Positions 24,418 through 32,516 of a DNA stretch of 32,516 nt are shown here, one piece after another. The position numbers and the translations under genes are program-made. The notes beneath the pieces are model-generated. The model saw only the letters and a list, made by a program, of their open reading frames with translations. It made no database searches and was not told where the DNA came from. Origin of the DNA: an uncultured Opitutia bacterium (lineage in GTDB: Bacteria; Verrucomicrobiota; Verrucomicrobiia; Opitutales; Opitutaceae). How positions within the stretch are numbered: position 1 is the stretch's first letter; every line of letters begins with the position of its first letter. The stretch is from assembly GCA_903896015.1 (NCBI GenBank), contig CAITWF010000097.1, positions 1-32,516 of the forward strand, in the 5' to 3' direction.

Positions 24418-26475
24418 ATGACCCCGCGCTTCGTCCGCTTCGGCCTCGCCGCTCTTCTCGCACTCACTGCGTGTGCCGTGCGCGCACAAACTCCCGCCGC
24501 GCCCGTGCCCGCCAAGCCCGACGAGCAACTCGTCTCACTGAAGCTGCCTGACGCCGATATCGACACCGTCCTCACCTCGCTCGAAGCGCTCACCGGCCGC
24601 GCCGTCTTGCGCCCCGCCGCACTCCAGACTGCGACCTATAATTTCAAAACGCCGAAGCCGATGACGAAGGCTGAGGTCGTTCTAGCACTCGAGACGGTCC
24701 TCGCGCTCAACGGTATAAGCGTCGCGCCGCAGGGCGACGACTACCTCGTTGTCACGCAGCTCGCAAACGCCAAAAGCTCCGCGCCCGAGTGGCTCAACGG
24801 CGCTGCCCTCGATCAACCCGCCAGCGGCAAGATTGCGACCAAGCTCTTCCAGCTCGAATTTCTCCGCGTCACCGATCTTCAGCAGCTCTCACAGGGCCTG
24901 CTCAACCCGCAGCTCCTCGGCTTCGTCGCGCTCCCCACTGCCAACGCCGCGCTCATCACCGACAGCGTGAGCAACCTCCAGCGCGTCGAGCTCCTCCTCA
25001 AAAACGTCGACAAGCCCACCACCGCGGGCATGACGCCCAAGTTCTACCAGCTCCACAGCGCGAAGGCCGCCGACGTCGTCACGCGCCTCCGCACGATCTT
25101 CCAGCCGCTGGCTCTGCAGCTCGGCCAAGCCACCAGCTACAACGCCGACGATCGCACCAACCAAATCATCGTCATCTGCGATCCGCGCCAATACGCGCTC
25201 TTCGACAGTGTCATCACCAAGCTCGACGACGCCGCCGCAGAGCCCGACATCCACAACGAAGTTATCTATCTTAAGAATGCCGTCTCCACCGACGTCGTCA
25301 CTGTTATCACTCAACTTATCTCCGGCCAGATCGCCGCCGCCCAGCGGGCCAACGCGCAAAACGTCCGCACCTCACAAGCCCTCAACCAGCCCGCTAACCC
25401 CGCGCAGCCCGCGATCGCTCCCACCATTCCCGGCGTGCCGACGCCTGCCATCACGCCTGCGATCGCCAGCGTGCTCGATGCCGCCAGCACCCCGAGTTCC
25501 AACGCCTTCAGCTCCCTCGCCTCCGCCTTCGCCGACAAACGCTCCAATTCCATCATCGTCACTGGCACCGCGCAGGACATCCGCCTCATCCGCGACGTCA
25601 TCAACAAGCTCGACATCATCCTCCCGCAGGTCCGCATCGAGCTCGTCATCGCCGAAGTCACACTCGACGATCAAGCCACCTCCGGCATCAGTGCGCTCGG
25701 CCTTAAAGTCACCGGTGACAAACTTGTCGGTTTCAACTTCACCGCCGCCGGCACCACCGTCAGCGGCCCCGCCGGCGGCACCGACTTCGTCCCGATCAAC
25801 CGCATCAACGGCAATTACGATCTCGCCGGACTCATCAATCTCTCCACCACGCCGCGCCTCAGCAACTCCACCATCCTCACCGTACCCTCCGTGGTCACCA
25901 GTCACGGCAACCAGGCGAAATTTTTTGATGGCGAAACGCGCCCTGTCGTCACCGGCTCCACCAGCACCCCCAACACCGCCGGCAGCGCGACCACCAGCTC
26001 GCAAGTCACCCAGCAGCAAATCGGCACCACGCTCACCGTCACGCCCTTCATCGGCAACGACGGCACCGTCCAGCTCAACCTCGTGCAGGATGTGAGCGAC
26101 GTCACCGGCACCGTCACCGTCGACGGCAACACCCAATACGTCATCGGCGATCGCTCCACGACCCAGTACGTCACCGCCCGCACCGGCGAGATCATTGTCC
26201 TCGGCGGCTACCGCAAAAAGATCGATTCCAAGGGCACCAGCCGCCTCGGCCCGATTCCGTTTATCGGCGACCTCTTCGGCACGCGCACCCGCGACAACAA
26301 GCACCAGGAACTTATTTTTTTCCTGCGGCCCACGATCCTCACCAATTCGGCGGGCGACAACACCGAGACCATGCGGCGCGTCGATGCCCTCCCCACGCGC
26401 AACGAAATCCGCAAGGAAATCGATCCGAACTACGTGCCGCCGAAAGAATCGATCTTAAAGAAGATCCTCAATTAA
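24418..26475 (+). CDS. gspD: Type II secretion system secretin GspD
   Basis: A 685-residue outer-membrane secretin subunit. The N-terminus MTPRFVRFGLAALLALTACAVRAQ is a signal sequence. The LTAC could be a lipobox with Cys19 as lipidation site, or cleavage may follow AVRAQ. Ring domains follow: an N0-like region (LPDADIDTVLTSLEAL…DYLVV), then N-domains with FYQLHSAKAADVVTRLRTIF, NQIIVICDPRQYALF and VIYLKNAVSTDVVTVITQLI. A Pro/Ala-rich spacer precedes the C-terminal secretin domain (TTLTVTPFIGNDGTVQLNL, IPFIGDLFGTRTRD at about 613–626, ELIFFLRPTIL). It is first in a gspD–gspE–gspF run. The ATG at 24418 is set by the signal peptide. Confidence 0.93.
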   Translation: MTPRFVRFGLAALLALTACAVRAQTPAAPVPAKPDEQLVSLKLPDADIDTVLTSLEALTGRAVLRPAALQTATYNFKTPKPMTKAEVVLALETVLALNGISVAPQGDDYLVVTQLANAKSSAPEWLNGAALDQPASGKIATKLFQLEFLRVTDLQQLSQGLLNPQLLGFVALPTANAALITDSVSNLQRVELLLKNVDKPTTAGMTPKFYQLHSAKAADVVTRLRTIFQPLALQLGQATSYNADDRTNQIIVICDPRQYALFDSVITKLDDAAAEPDIHNEVIYLKNAVSTDVVTVITQLISGQIAAAQRANAQNVRTSQALNQPANPAQPAIAPTIPGVPTPAITPAIASVLDAASTPSSNAFSSLASAFADKRSNSIIVTGTAQDIRLIRDVINKLDIILPQVRIELVIAEVTLDDQATSGISALGLKVTGDKLVGFNFTAAGTTVSGPAGGTDFVPINRINGNYDLAGLINLSTTPRLSNSTILTVPSVVTSHGNQAKFFDGETRPVVTGSTSTPNTAGSATTSSQVTQQQIGTTLTVTPFIGNDGTVQLNLVQDVSDVTGTVTVDGNTQYVIGDRSTTQYVTARTGEIIVLGGYRKKIDSKGTSRLGPIPFIGDLFGTRTRDNKHQELIFFLRPTILTNSAGDNTETMRRVDALPTRNEIRKEIDPNYVPPKESILKKILN

Positions 26476-26490
26476 GCGCGCGTTTCCACC

Positions 26491-28227
26491 ATGCCCGCGC
26501 TCGATCAGGAAACGCCCTTGCCCGCCGCGCTCGCGGCGCGCCTCACCGACGAACAACGCCAGACGATCGCCGAGGCCCCGCGCGAGAAACGCCTCGAAGC
26601 CCTCTGCGCCGCGCTGGCCCGCCCCGAGGCCGAAGTCCTCGTCGAACTCGCCGCCGCTGCCGGCCTCGACGTCGCCAGCAACCTCGAAACCGATCCCGAC
26701 TCGCGCGGCGTTTTGCCAGCGCGCCTCGTCCACGAATTCCAAATCATCCCGATCAAGTTCGGGCCTCCCGCGGCCTCAACGGCGCCGTTTCCGGTCCTAA
26801 ACGTCCAGCCGATGCACTTCGCCACCGCGTGGCTACCCGACGCGGTGATGGCCGACTGGCTCCGCACGTTCACACCGCGCCCGCTCGTGTGGCATCTCGC
26901 TGTGCCCGAACGCGTGCACCAGCTCATCATCGAAAACTTCGGCGTCGGCTCCGGCTCGCTCGAAGACGGCGACGACAGCTACGTCGCGCCCGAGGCGCAG
27001 CAGCAGAACGAGGAAGTCGTCGACGAGGATGCCGCCGTCGTTCGCTTCGTCACTGACGTCATCTCGCAAGCGATCGCCGATCAAGCGACCGACATCCATT
27101 TCGAACCGCAGGAAGGCCAGCTCCGCATCCGCTACCGCGTCGACGGCCTGCTCGTGCCCGTGCCCGTGCCGGAAAATCTCCTGCGCTTCCAGGACGCGAT
27201 TATCTCACGCCTGAAAATCATGGCGCGGATGAATATTTCCGAAAAACGCCTCCCGCAGGACGGCCGTATCAATTTCAAGGCCGCGGGCGTCGTGCTCGAC
27301 ATCCGCGTCTCCACCGTTCCCACGATCTACGCCGAATCGATTTCGCTGCGTTTGCTGAATCAGAAAAAGGAAGCCTACACGATGGATCGCCTCGGCATGA
27401 GCGCCGAGGAGCAGAAGCAGATCGTCAGCATCCTCGATTACCCGCACGGCATCATTCTCGTCACCGGTCCGACCGGCTCCGGCAAATCGACCTCGCTCAA
27501 CGCGTTTCTGCGCAAGATCAACTCCACTGATCTCCGCATCATCACGATCGAGGATCCGATCGAGTATGAGGTGCCGGGCGTGAACCAGATGCAGGTGCGC
27601 CCGGAGATCGGGCTCACGTTTGCCGACGCGCTCCGCCACGTGCTCCGCCAGGATCCCGACGTGATTATGGTCGGCGAAATCCGCGACAAGGACACCGCCG
27701 AGATCGCGATCCGCGCATCACTCACCGGCCACTTGGTGTTCTCGACGCTCCACACCAACGACGCGCCCGGTGCCATCACACGCCTCGTCGACATGGGCAT
27801 CGAGCCGTTCCTCGTCGCCTCCGCGATCGAACTCGTGATCGCGCAACGCCTCGTGCGCCGGCTCTGCCAGGAATGCTCGCGCCCCGCACCGATCAATAAA
27901 ATCAAACTTCGCGAAAATCTCGCGATTCTCGGCGTCACCGGTCAGGACGCGATCGAAGCGGAGTTGCTCGATTCGTTGAAAAACCCCGTCGGCTGCGATC
28001 GTTGCCGCGGCACGGGCTACCGCGGCCGCGTGGGCATCTTCGAAATTTTCCGGCTCAACGACGAGATGCACGAGATGGTGCTGAAGCGCGAGAGCACGCG
28101 CAGTCTCGCCGATTGCGCCCGCAGGAACGGCATGCGTACGCTCGGTCAAAGCGGTTGGGAAAAAATCCGGACCGGCCTCACGACGTTCGACGAAGTCCTG
28201 CGTGTCGTCACGATCACTGACGCCTGA
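26491..28227 (+). CDS. gspE: GspE/PilB-type secretion ATPase
   Basis: A 578-residue cytoplasmic hexameric ATPase powering pseudopilus assembly. An N-terminal N1-like domain precedes the N2 domain (DQATDIHFEPQEGQLRIRYRVDG, about 197–219). Walker A GPTGSGKST is at 326–334, the Asp box TIEDPIEYE at 352–360, Walker B DPDVIMVGEIRD at about 388–399 and the His box LTGHLVFSTLHTND at 411–424. A zinc-binding four-cysteine element is present (C459, C462, C502, C505), then GTGYRGRVGIFEI. All catalytic elements are intact. It starts 15 bp after gspD and ends 2 bp before gspF, so the three genes form an operon. Confidence 0.94.
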   Translation: MPALDQETPLPAALAARLTDEQRQTIAEAPREKRLEALCAALARPEAEVLVELAAAAGLDVASNLETDPDSRGVLPARLVHEFQIIPIKFGPPAASTAPFPVLNVQPMHFATAWLPDAVMADWLRTFTPRPLVWHLAVPERVHQLIIENFGVGSGSLEDGDDSYVAPEAQQQNEEVVDEDAAVVRFVTDVISQAIADQATDIHFEPQEGQLRIRYRVDGLLVPVPVPENLLRFQDAIISRLKIMARMNISEKRLPQDGRINFKAAGVVLDIRVSTVPTIYAESISLRLLNQKKEAYTMDRLGMSAEEQKQIVSILDYPHGIILVTGPTGSGKSTSLNAFLRKINSTDLRIITIEDPIEYEVPGVNQMQVRPEIGLTFADALRHVLRQDPDVIMVGEIRDKDTAEIAIRASLTGHLVFSTLHTNDAPGAITRLVDMGIEPFLVASAIELVIAQRLVRRLCQECSRPAPINKIKLRENLAILGVTGQDAIEAELLDSLKNPVGCDRCRGTGYRGRVGIFEIFRLNDEMHEMVLKRESTRSLADCARRNGMRTLGQSGWEKIRTGLTTFDEVLRVVTITDA

Positions 28228-28229
28228 TC

Positions 28230-29498
28230 ATGCCGCGCTTCGCCTACACGGCGCGCGATCGCGCCGGGAAAAATTTATCCGCCGAGCTCGACGCTCCCAG
28301 CCGCAAGGATGCGCTCCGGTTGCTCACCGCGCGCGGACTGCAGGTCGCGGCGGTCAATGAACTGGCCGGCGGGCCGGAAAAGAAATCGGCGAACAAGAGC
28401 GGTGAGGCGAAAACCGCCGCCAACCCGCGCGCCTTGCGCCGCGTCACCGCGCTCGTGCCGACCAATCGCGAGCGACTACCGTTCCTCGAAGCGCTGTTCG
28501 ATCTGATGTCGAGCGGCCTGTCGGCGGGCGAAGCCGTGCGCCTGCTCTCGATTCGCATCAAGGAGCCGCAACTCCGCGCGCTCTGCGGCGGCCTTTGGGA
28601 ACGCATCAGCGAGGGCGCGCCGCTCTCCCGTGCGATGGCGGAGTTTCCGCAGGTGTTCGATCCGTCGATCACGAATCTCATCCAAGCCGGCGAGGCCACG
28701 GGCTCGCTCAACGACACGGTGCAGCGGCTCATCTCGCATCTTACGGAGCAAAGGGAGCTGCGCCGCCAGTTGCTCTCCGCCCTCGCCTACCCGTGCTTCA
28801 TGGTGCTGGTCGCCGGCGGCGTGATTCTGTTTTTCCTCACGTTCCTTCTGCCGCGGATGCAGTCGCTGCTCACCTCGCTCGGCGGCAAACTTCCGACGCC
28901 AACCAAGATTCTCATCGGCGGGTCGAACTTCGCGCTGCACTACGGCTGGATTTTGATCGCGGCGGCAATCTTTGGCTCGATCTCGCTGTGGCGCTGGCGG
29001 GCGACGGAGGCGGGGCGGCTGGAAACCGACGGATGGCTGCTCAAGCTGCCGCTCGTCGGGCCGTTCGTCGTCTCACAAACCGTGCTCTCGCTCAGCCAGA
29101 CGCTCTCCGTGTTGCTCGAAAACGGCATTACCGCAGCCGAGGCCCTGCGCATGACGGAAAAGCAAATCGAAAACCGCGTGCACCGCGCGGCGTTCAGCAC
29201 CGCGATCGGGCGCGTGCTTGAGGGCGAGGCGCTCTCCGCGGCTTTCGCCCGCACCGGCTGCTTCCCCGATCTCGTGCTGGATCGGCTAGCGGTCGGCGAG
29301 AACACCGGCAACGTCGTCCCCAGCCTCAAGCAAATCGCGACGACCTACCAGAAACTGATTTCGCAGCAGCTCACGCTGTTCACCAAGGTGATCGCGAGCG
29401 GCGTGCTGATGGGCGTGTTCATCTTCGTCGGTTTCATCGCGTTCGCGATCGTGAGCGCGGTATTCTCGGTCAGCGCGAGCTTCAAGCTCAGCGGCTGA
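28230..29498 (+). CDS. gspF: Type II secretion inner-membrane platform protein GspF
   Basis: A 422-residue polytopic inner-membrane protein that anchors the GspE ATPase and rotates or guides pseudopilin assembly. It opens with MPRFAYTARDRAGKNLSAELDAPSRKDALRLLTARGL as in GspF/PilC. Two T2SSF repeats follow: FLEALFDLMSSGLSAGEAVRLLS…LIQAGEATGSLND and VLSLSQTLSVLLENGITAAEALRM…LDRLAVGENTGNV. Transmembrane segments are FMVLVAGGVILFFLTFLL, WILIAAAIFGSISLW and a C-terminal GVLMGVFIFVGFIAFAIV. It starts 2 bp after the gspE stop, so translation is probably coupled. The family and position make this a confident call. Confidence 0.94.
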   Translation: MPRFAYTARDRAGKNLSAELDAPSRKDALRLLTARGLQVAAVNELAGGPEKKSANKSGEAKTAANPRALRRVTALVPTNRERLPFLEALFDLMSSGLSAGEAVRLLSIRIKEPQLRALCGGLWERISEGAPLSRAMAEFPQVFDPSITNLIQAGEATGSLNDTVQRLISHLTEQRELRRQLLSALAYPCFMVLVAGGVILFFLTFLLPRMQSLLTSLGGKLPTPTKILIGGSNFALHYGWILIAAAIFGSISLWRWRATEAGRLETDGWLLKLPLVGPFVVSQTVLSLSQTLSVLLENGITAAEALRMTEKQIENRVHRAAFSTAIGRVLEGEALSAAFARTGCFPDLVLDRLAVGENTGNVVPSLKQIATTYQKLISQQLTLFTKVIASGVLMGVFIFVGFIAFAIVSAVFSVSASFKLSG

Positions 29499-29508
29499 GG
29501 TTATCGCC

Positions 29509-30243
29509 ATGGACGCCACGCGTATCGTGCTCGTGACCGGCTCCGCCGGCAACGTCGGCTCGACCGTCTTTGCCGGACTGAAACCGCACTTCGCGCTCCG
29601 GGCCTTCGACCGCGTGCCGACGCTGGGCGCGAACGATGCCCACGTCGGCGATCTTGCGGATCGCGCGGCAGTCGAGCGCGCGGTCGCGGGCGTCCACACG
29701 ATCATTCACTTCGGCGGGTGCCCGCGGATGGAGGCGGAGTTCATACGCGATCTGCTCAAGCCAAACATCGAGGGGCTTTGGCACATGCTCGACGTCGCGC
29801 GACTCGCCGGCGTAAAGCGGTTTATCTTCGCGAGTTCCTGCAACGTCGCCTTCGGTGCCACCGAACTGGCGCAACTCAGGACTGACACCGTCCACGCCTT
29901 CAATCCCTACGGCGCGACGAAGGCCTTCGGCGAAACGATCGGCCGCTGGTTCTTCGATACCTACGGCATGGAGTTTCTCGCCGTGCGGATCGGTTATTTC
30001 CGCGGCATCTACGTCGATCCAGATTTGCGCGAGGACTGGCTGCGGCGGATCTGGCTCGGGCCGCGCGACTGCGTGAAATTTTTCCGGCTCGCGATTGAGG
30101 CGCCGCGCTTCGGCTACGGAATCGTTTACGCGTGCTCGCGCTGCCCGGAAAATTATTTGGATCTCACGAGCGCACGCACGCTCCTCGGCTACGAGCCCGA
30201 GGAAGACGTGCCGCCCGCCCCGCCGGTTCAGGGCACTTCGTAA
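29509..30243 (+). CDS. NAD-dependent epimerase/dehydratase family protein, uronate dehydrogenase-like
   Basis: A 244-residue extended-SDR protein. The nucleotide-binding loop VTGSAGNVGS is at residues 9–18, and the acidic residue in FDRVP suggests NAD preference. The active-site Tyr/Lys lie in NPYGATKAFGE, with FASSCNV supplying the Ser. HTIIHFGG, then NIEGLWHMLDVARLAGVKRFIFASS and IRIGYFRG-like segments follow the uronate dehydrogenase pattern. Uronate oxidation is therefore the best guess, but related sugar dehydrogenases cannot be excluded. GAGG eight bases before the ATG is one of the few recognisable ribosome-binding sites here. The gene starts 10 bp after gspF and overlaps the next, convergent, gene by 16 bp. 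Confidence 0.85.
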   Translation: MDATRIVLVTGSAGNVGSTVFAGLKPHFALRAFDRVPTLGANDAHVGDLADRAAVERAVAGVHTIIHFGGCPRMEAEFIRDLLKPNIEGLWHMLDVARLAGVKRFIFASSCNVAFGATELAQLRTDTVHAFNPYGATKAFGETIGRWFFDTYGMEFLAVRIGYFRGIYVDPDLREDWLRRIWLGPRDCVKFFRLAIEAPRFGYGIVYACSRCPENYLDLTSARTLLGYEPEEDVPPAPPVQGTS

Positions 30244-32396
30244 ACCTCAACGATCGCGAGACCGCTGGTGCCGTTGTTGCCGCGCGCCTGCGCAGTGTAG
30301 CCGCCGGGCGGCAGCGTAACGACAAGCATCGCATCTTTCGACTGCGTATTGCCGATCGCGAAGGCGTTGACGCGCGTGCCGACGTTGATCAGCTGCGGAT
30401 CGGCCCCCCAGTCATCGTTGGATGCGATTGCGACCGAGTTGCTGTTGAACAACGTAAGTTGCGGATCGCCGAGGGTGCCATTGGTGCTACCAAGGATCAC
30501 TGACAAACCGGGGCCGATCACGCGGATAAGAACCGTCTTCGCGGCTGAGCCGCCGAGTGTGAAGCCGAGCGTGAGCAAGCCACCGGAAGGAATGCTCTTC
30601 AGCACGGAAACGTTGACCAGCCGCGGGCTCGCGGCGGTGAAGGTACCCGCCGGCGTCGCATCGTAGATTTCCGCGATGACGGAACCCACCGAGCCATTGA
30701 CCCCGCTGACGGCGACCGAGTAATTGCCGGGCGCGAGATTCTGCTGATAAACCGCTGCGTCCTTTGAGGTCGGGCCGGTAAAAGCAAAGGCACCAACGCT
30801 CGCCATGGCCGCGAGCAGCGACGGATCACCGTTCCAATTGTCGTTATTGGCGATCGCGACGGAAGCGCCGTTGAACAGCGTGAGCTGCGGATCGCCAATC
30901 GTGCCGGGAACACCAAGTGCGCCCAGTGACGGGCCGACCGCACGCACGACTAGATTCTTGCTGCCGGCGGTGCCCTGACCACCAACGACGGTGCCGACGG
31001 TAAAGCTGGATCCGGCGGCAATGTCGGTGAGCACCGAGAGATTCGTGAGCCGGCCGGGATCATTGAACGAACTGGCGAGCGTGAGCGTGGCGGGGCTACT
31101 AGTGACGGCGCTGCCCACGCCGTTCGATACCACGACCGAATAGTTGCCGGCGAGGGCGGCGTTGTTGCCGGTCGTGCCGCTGAGCACGAGGGTCGGGCTC
31201 GTCGCTCCGGGGATCAGCACGGAGGCGCCGGCGCCGGGCGTGCCGCTACTGCGCTGCCACTGGTAGGTCGGGGCCGGAGTGCCAGTCGCCGTGACCGCGA
31301 ACACCGCCGTGCCGCCGGAGTTGACCGTGACGGAAACGGGTTGGGTGATGATCGCAGGTGCAACGGCAGCAGCGAGCGTGAGTGTCGCGGGATTGCTGGA
31401 AATAATTCCGCCGGGCGCGATAACCGCAGCCGAGTAGCTGCCGACGTCCGCTGTCGTGAGAGAGTTGATCGTGAGGTTGCTTCCGTTGAACGTGTATTTG
31501 ACGCCGTCGATGTTGAGTTGCTGGCCGTTGAAGAACCAGAGGACGGACACGTTGCTGTTTTGGTTCGGAGCGGCGCCACCAACGGTGTAGCCAATGTTGA
31601 AGGTGGCTTTGCCGCCGAGCACGCCCGTCTGGTTGGTCGGCTGGTTGGTGAGCGCGAGTACCGGGATCGTGGTACCCGGCGCCTGCGCCACGATGTAGAA
31701 GTTCACGGCCTTCGTCCACAGCGCGACGGCGAGGCCGCCGCCGGTCAGCGAAGTCGTGTCGAGCGTGGAAAGCGTGTCGAACTGGATGGTGGCCTGATAA
31801 ACGTGGCCGCTTGTCAGAGCGCGCGCGGGAATCGTGATCGAGGTGACCGGCGTGCTCGAGGGAGTTTGTCCCCCGACTGCCTGAGTAGCGATCTGGGTTT
31901 TAAGATTTACGTTGTCGGACAGCCCCTGCACCTGCGTCGACATGTGGCCCGCAACCCCACTGGTCGCGTAACTGGCGAACGTGCTAAAGTTGATCGTCGC
32001 GGCCTGCGTGGGATCAATGACGAGGAGACCGTTGCTCCAGGTGCCTCCCGTCACGGCCGGCGTCGTGCTGGGATAGAGCTCAGTCGTAAAGTCGAAATTC
32101 AGCGTCGGGATTCCCGCTCCGGACAAACGGTAGGTGCCGTTGGGATAAGCGGCATCGAGCGCGGCTTTGGTCGCAAAAGCGGCGTTGATTTCGTAGTCTT
32201 GATTATTGGGCGTGAAAGCAGCGGTCACGGCGCTGCCCGACGGTGGCGTCACGTTCACGAGCGTCGGCGACTGCACCGAAAAGTTAAACGGCTGCAACGG
32301 ATTTGGGGCAGGGGCGGCGCTCGAGTTTTGAAAAAAGCCCTGACTCTTGCTGACAAAATAAATTGCCTGAGCGTGAGCGATCGAAGTGGCGAACAA
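30228..32396 (-). CDS. Ig-like domain surface protein, 5' end disrupted
   Basis: An exported repeat protein of at least 722 residues. An N-terminal non-repetitive region (to about 240) precedes two Ig-like domains (about 245–341 and 346–441; YQWQRSSG, NYSVVVSNGVGSA). Two copies of a C-terminal domain follow (about 449–590 and 594–722), sharing RL-NxSVL, VR-VGP-L, GDPQLTLFN, NDxW and SKDA. The N-terminus reads QLALALFATSIAHAQA, the end of a signal peptide, but no ATG or GTG precedes it and a TGA lies seven codons before the TTG at 32396. The start appears to have been removed by an insertion near 32412. The coordinates given use the only remaining TTG; the gene may be inactive. Confidence 0.75.
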   Translation of the reverse strand: MFATSIAHAQAIYFVSKSQGFFQNSSAAPAPNPLQPFNFSVQSPTLVNVTPPSGSAVTAAFTPNNQDYEINAAFATKAALDAAYPNGTYRLSGAGIPTLNFDFTTELYPSTTPAVTGGTWSNGLLVIDPTQAATINFSTFASYATSGVAGHMSTQVQGLSDNVNLKTQIATQAVGGQTPSSTPVTSITIPARALTSGHVYQATIQFDTLSTLDTTSLTGGGLAVALWTKAVNFYIVAQAPGTTIPVLALTNQPTNQTGVLGGKATFNIGYTVGGAAPNQNSNVSVLWFFNGQQLNIDGVKYTFNGSNLTINSLTTADVGSYSAAVIAPGGIISSNPATLTLAAAVAPAIITQPVSVTVNSGGTAVFAVTATGTPAPTYQWQRSSGTPGAGASVLIPGATSPTLVLSGTTGNNAALAGNYSVVVSNGVGSAVTSSPATLTLASSFNDPGRLTNLSVLTDIAAGSSFTVGTVVGGQGTAGSKNLVVRAVGPSLGALGVPGTIGDPQLTLFNGASVAIANNDNWNGDPSLLAAMASVGAFAFTGPTSKDAAVYQQNLAPGNYSVAVSGVNGSVGSVIAEIYDATPAGTFTAASPRLVNVSVLKSIPSGGLLTLGFTLGGSAAKTVLIRVIGPGLSVILGSTNGTLGDPQLTLFNSNSVAIASNDDWGADPQLINVGTRVNAFAIGNTQSKDAMLVVTLPPGGYTAQARGNNGTSGLAIVEVYEVP

Positions 32397-32411
32397 AGCG
32401 AGCGCGAGTTG

Positions 32412-32516
32412 TGTCCGTCAAGTTCAGCAAAAGTGGATTGGTGGTACGATGGTTTGGTGAGTTAAAAAGATTTATGGGGAGGGTTTAAGGGAGGGGGCGT
32501 AGCCACCTCCCTTTCA
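32412..32516. mobile_element. Probable end of a second, unclassified mobile element
   Basis: From base 32412 (TGTCCGTCAAGTTCAGC…) the sequence no longer continues the signal-peptide coding of the adjoining gene and introduces an immediate in-frame TGA. The TG start, the short non-coding lead and the hairpin at 32487–32513 look like an insertion-sequence terminus. No transposase is visible because the window stops here. The family is not identified, and the exact junction could be a few bases off. Confidence 0.5.
32487..32513. repeat. Strong hairpin at the window end
   Basis: AAGGGAGG at 32487–32494 pairs perfectly with CCTCCCTT at 32506–32513. After one mismatch, GGC pairs with GCC around a GTA loop. 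It lies within the putative mobile-element end and could block transcription entering the element. On the plus strand the stem is followed by only one more T before CA, which is weak for an intrinsic terminator. Confidence 0.6.

Noticed and set aside
12203-29498. One complete type II secretion or type IV pilus locus
   Set aside because: No major pilin, prepilin peptidase, retraction ATPase or GspC/L/M genes are visible, and unrelated minus-strand operons separate the two gene sets.
1-32516. CRISPR array, prophage or classical defence island
   Set aside because: No regularly spaced direct repeats, cas, integrase, capsid or restriction genes were seen. The TIR protein alone is not enough to call a defence island.

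Overview
The window is high-GC bacterial DNA that most resembles the Opitutaceae (Verrucomicrobiota). This is an inference from gene content: a TIR–TolB-like–TPR membrane protein, an Ig-like surface protein ending in two tandem 'AVGPSL…GDPQLTLF…SKDA' domains, a split pilus/type II secretion gene set, and palindromic intergenic repeats. No rRNA or other marker is present to prove it. Nearly every native gene lacks a Shine-Dalgarno sequence, while the transposase has a strong one.

Layout. 1–1515 is a complete IS1380-like insertion sequence with perfect 18-bp ends. It interrupts a TPM-domain gene, of which only the last 69 codons remain (1516–1725). 1779–8213 holds a luciferase-like flavin oxidoreductase, the large RNA helicase HrpA, a small membrane protein and a sulfite-oxidase-like molybdoenzyme, with three different palindromic repeats between them. 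8229–12024 (minus) holds the TIR–TolB-like–TPR protein and a dicarboxylate/amino acid:cation symporter. 12203–17500 (plus) is a probable minor-pilin operon (PilV-, PilW- and PilX-like) followed by a LemA-like membrane protein with a 25-residue-spaced PWG repeat. A tRNA-Leu(CAG) follows on the minus strand.

17733–21763 (minus) is a tight five-gene run: KDPG/KHG aldolase, enoyl-CoA hydratase, CoA-transferase, MaoC hydratase and 4-hydroxybenzoyl-CoA-type thioesterase. It looks like an acyl-CoA catabolic operon of unknown substrate. After a small membrane protein come aroC and a degenerate P-loop protein that starts 2 bp after it (minus). 24418–29498 (plus) is a compact gspD–gspE–gspF set (secretin, ATPase, inner-membrane platform). 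It probably works with pseudopilins encoded elsewhere and perhaps with the minor pilins 7 kb away. A uronate-dehydrogenase-like SDR follows and overlaps tail-to-tail with the Ig-like surface protein.

The Ig-like gene has lost its start codon at about 32412, where sequence resembling the end of another mobile element begins. Both window edges therefore lie in apparently mobile DNA, as expected of a draft contig broken at repeats. There is no gene-free stretch longer than 300 bp.
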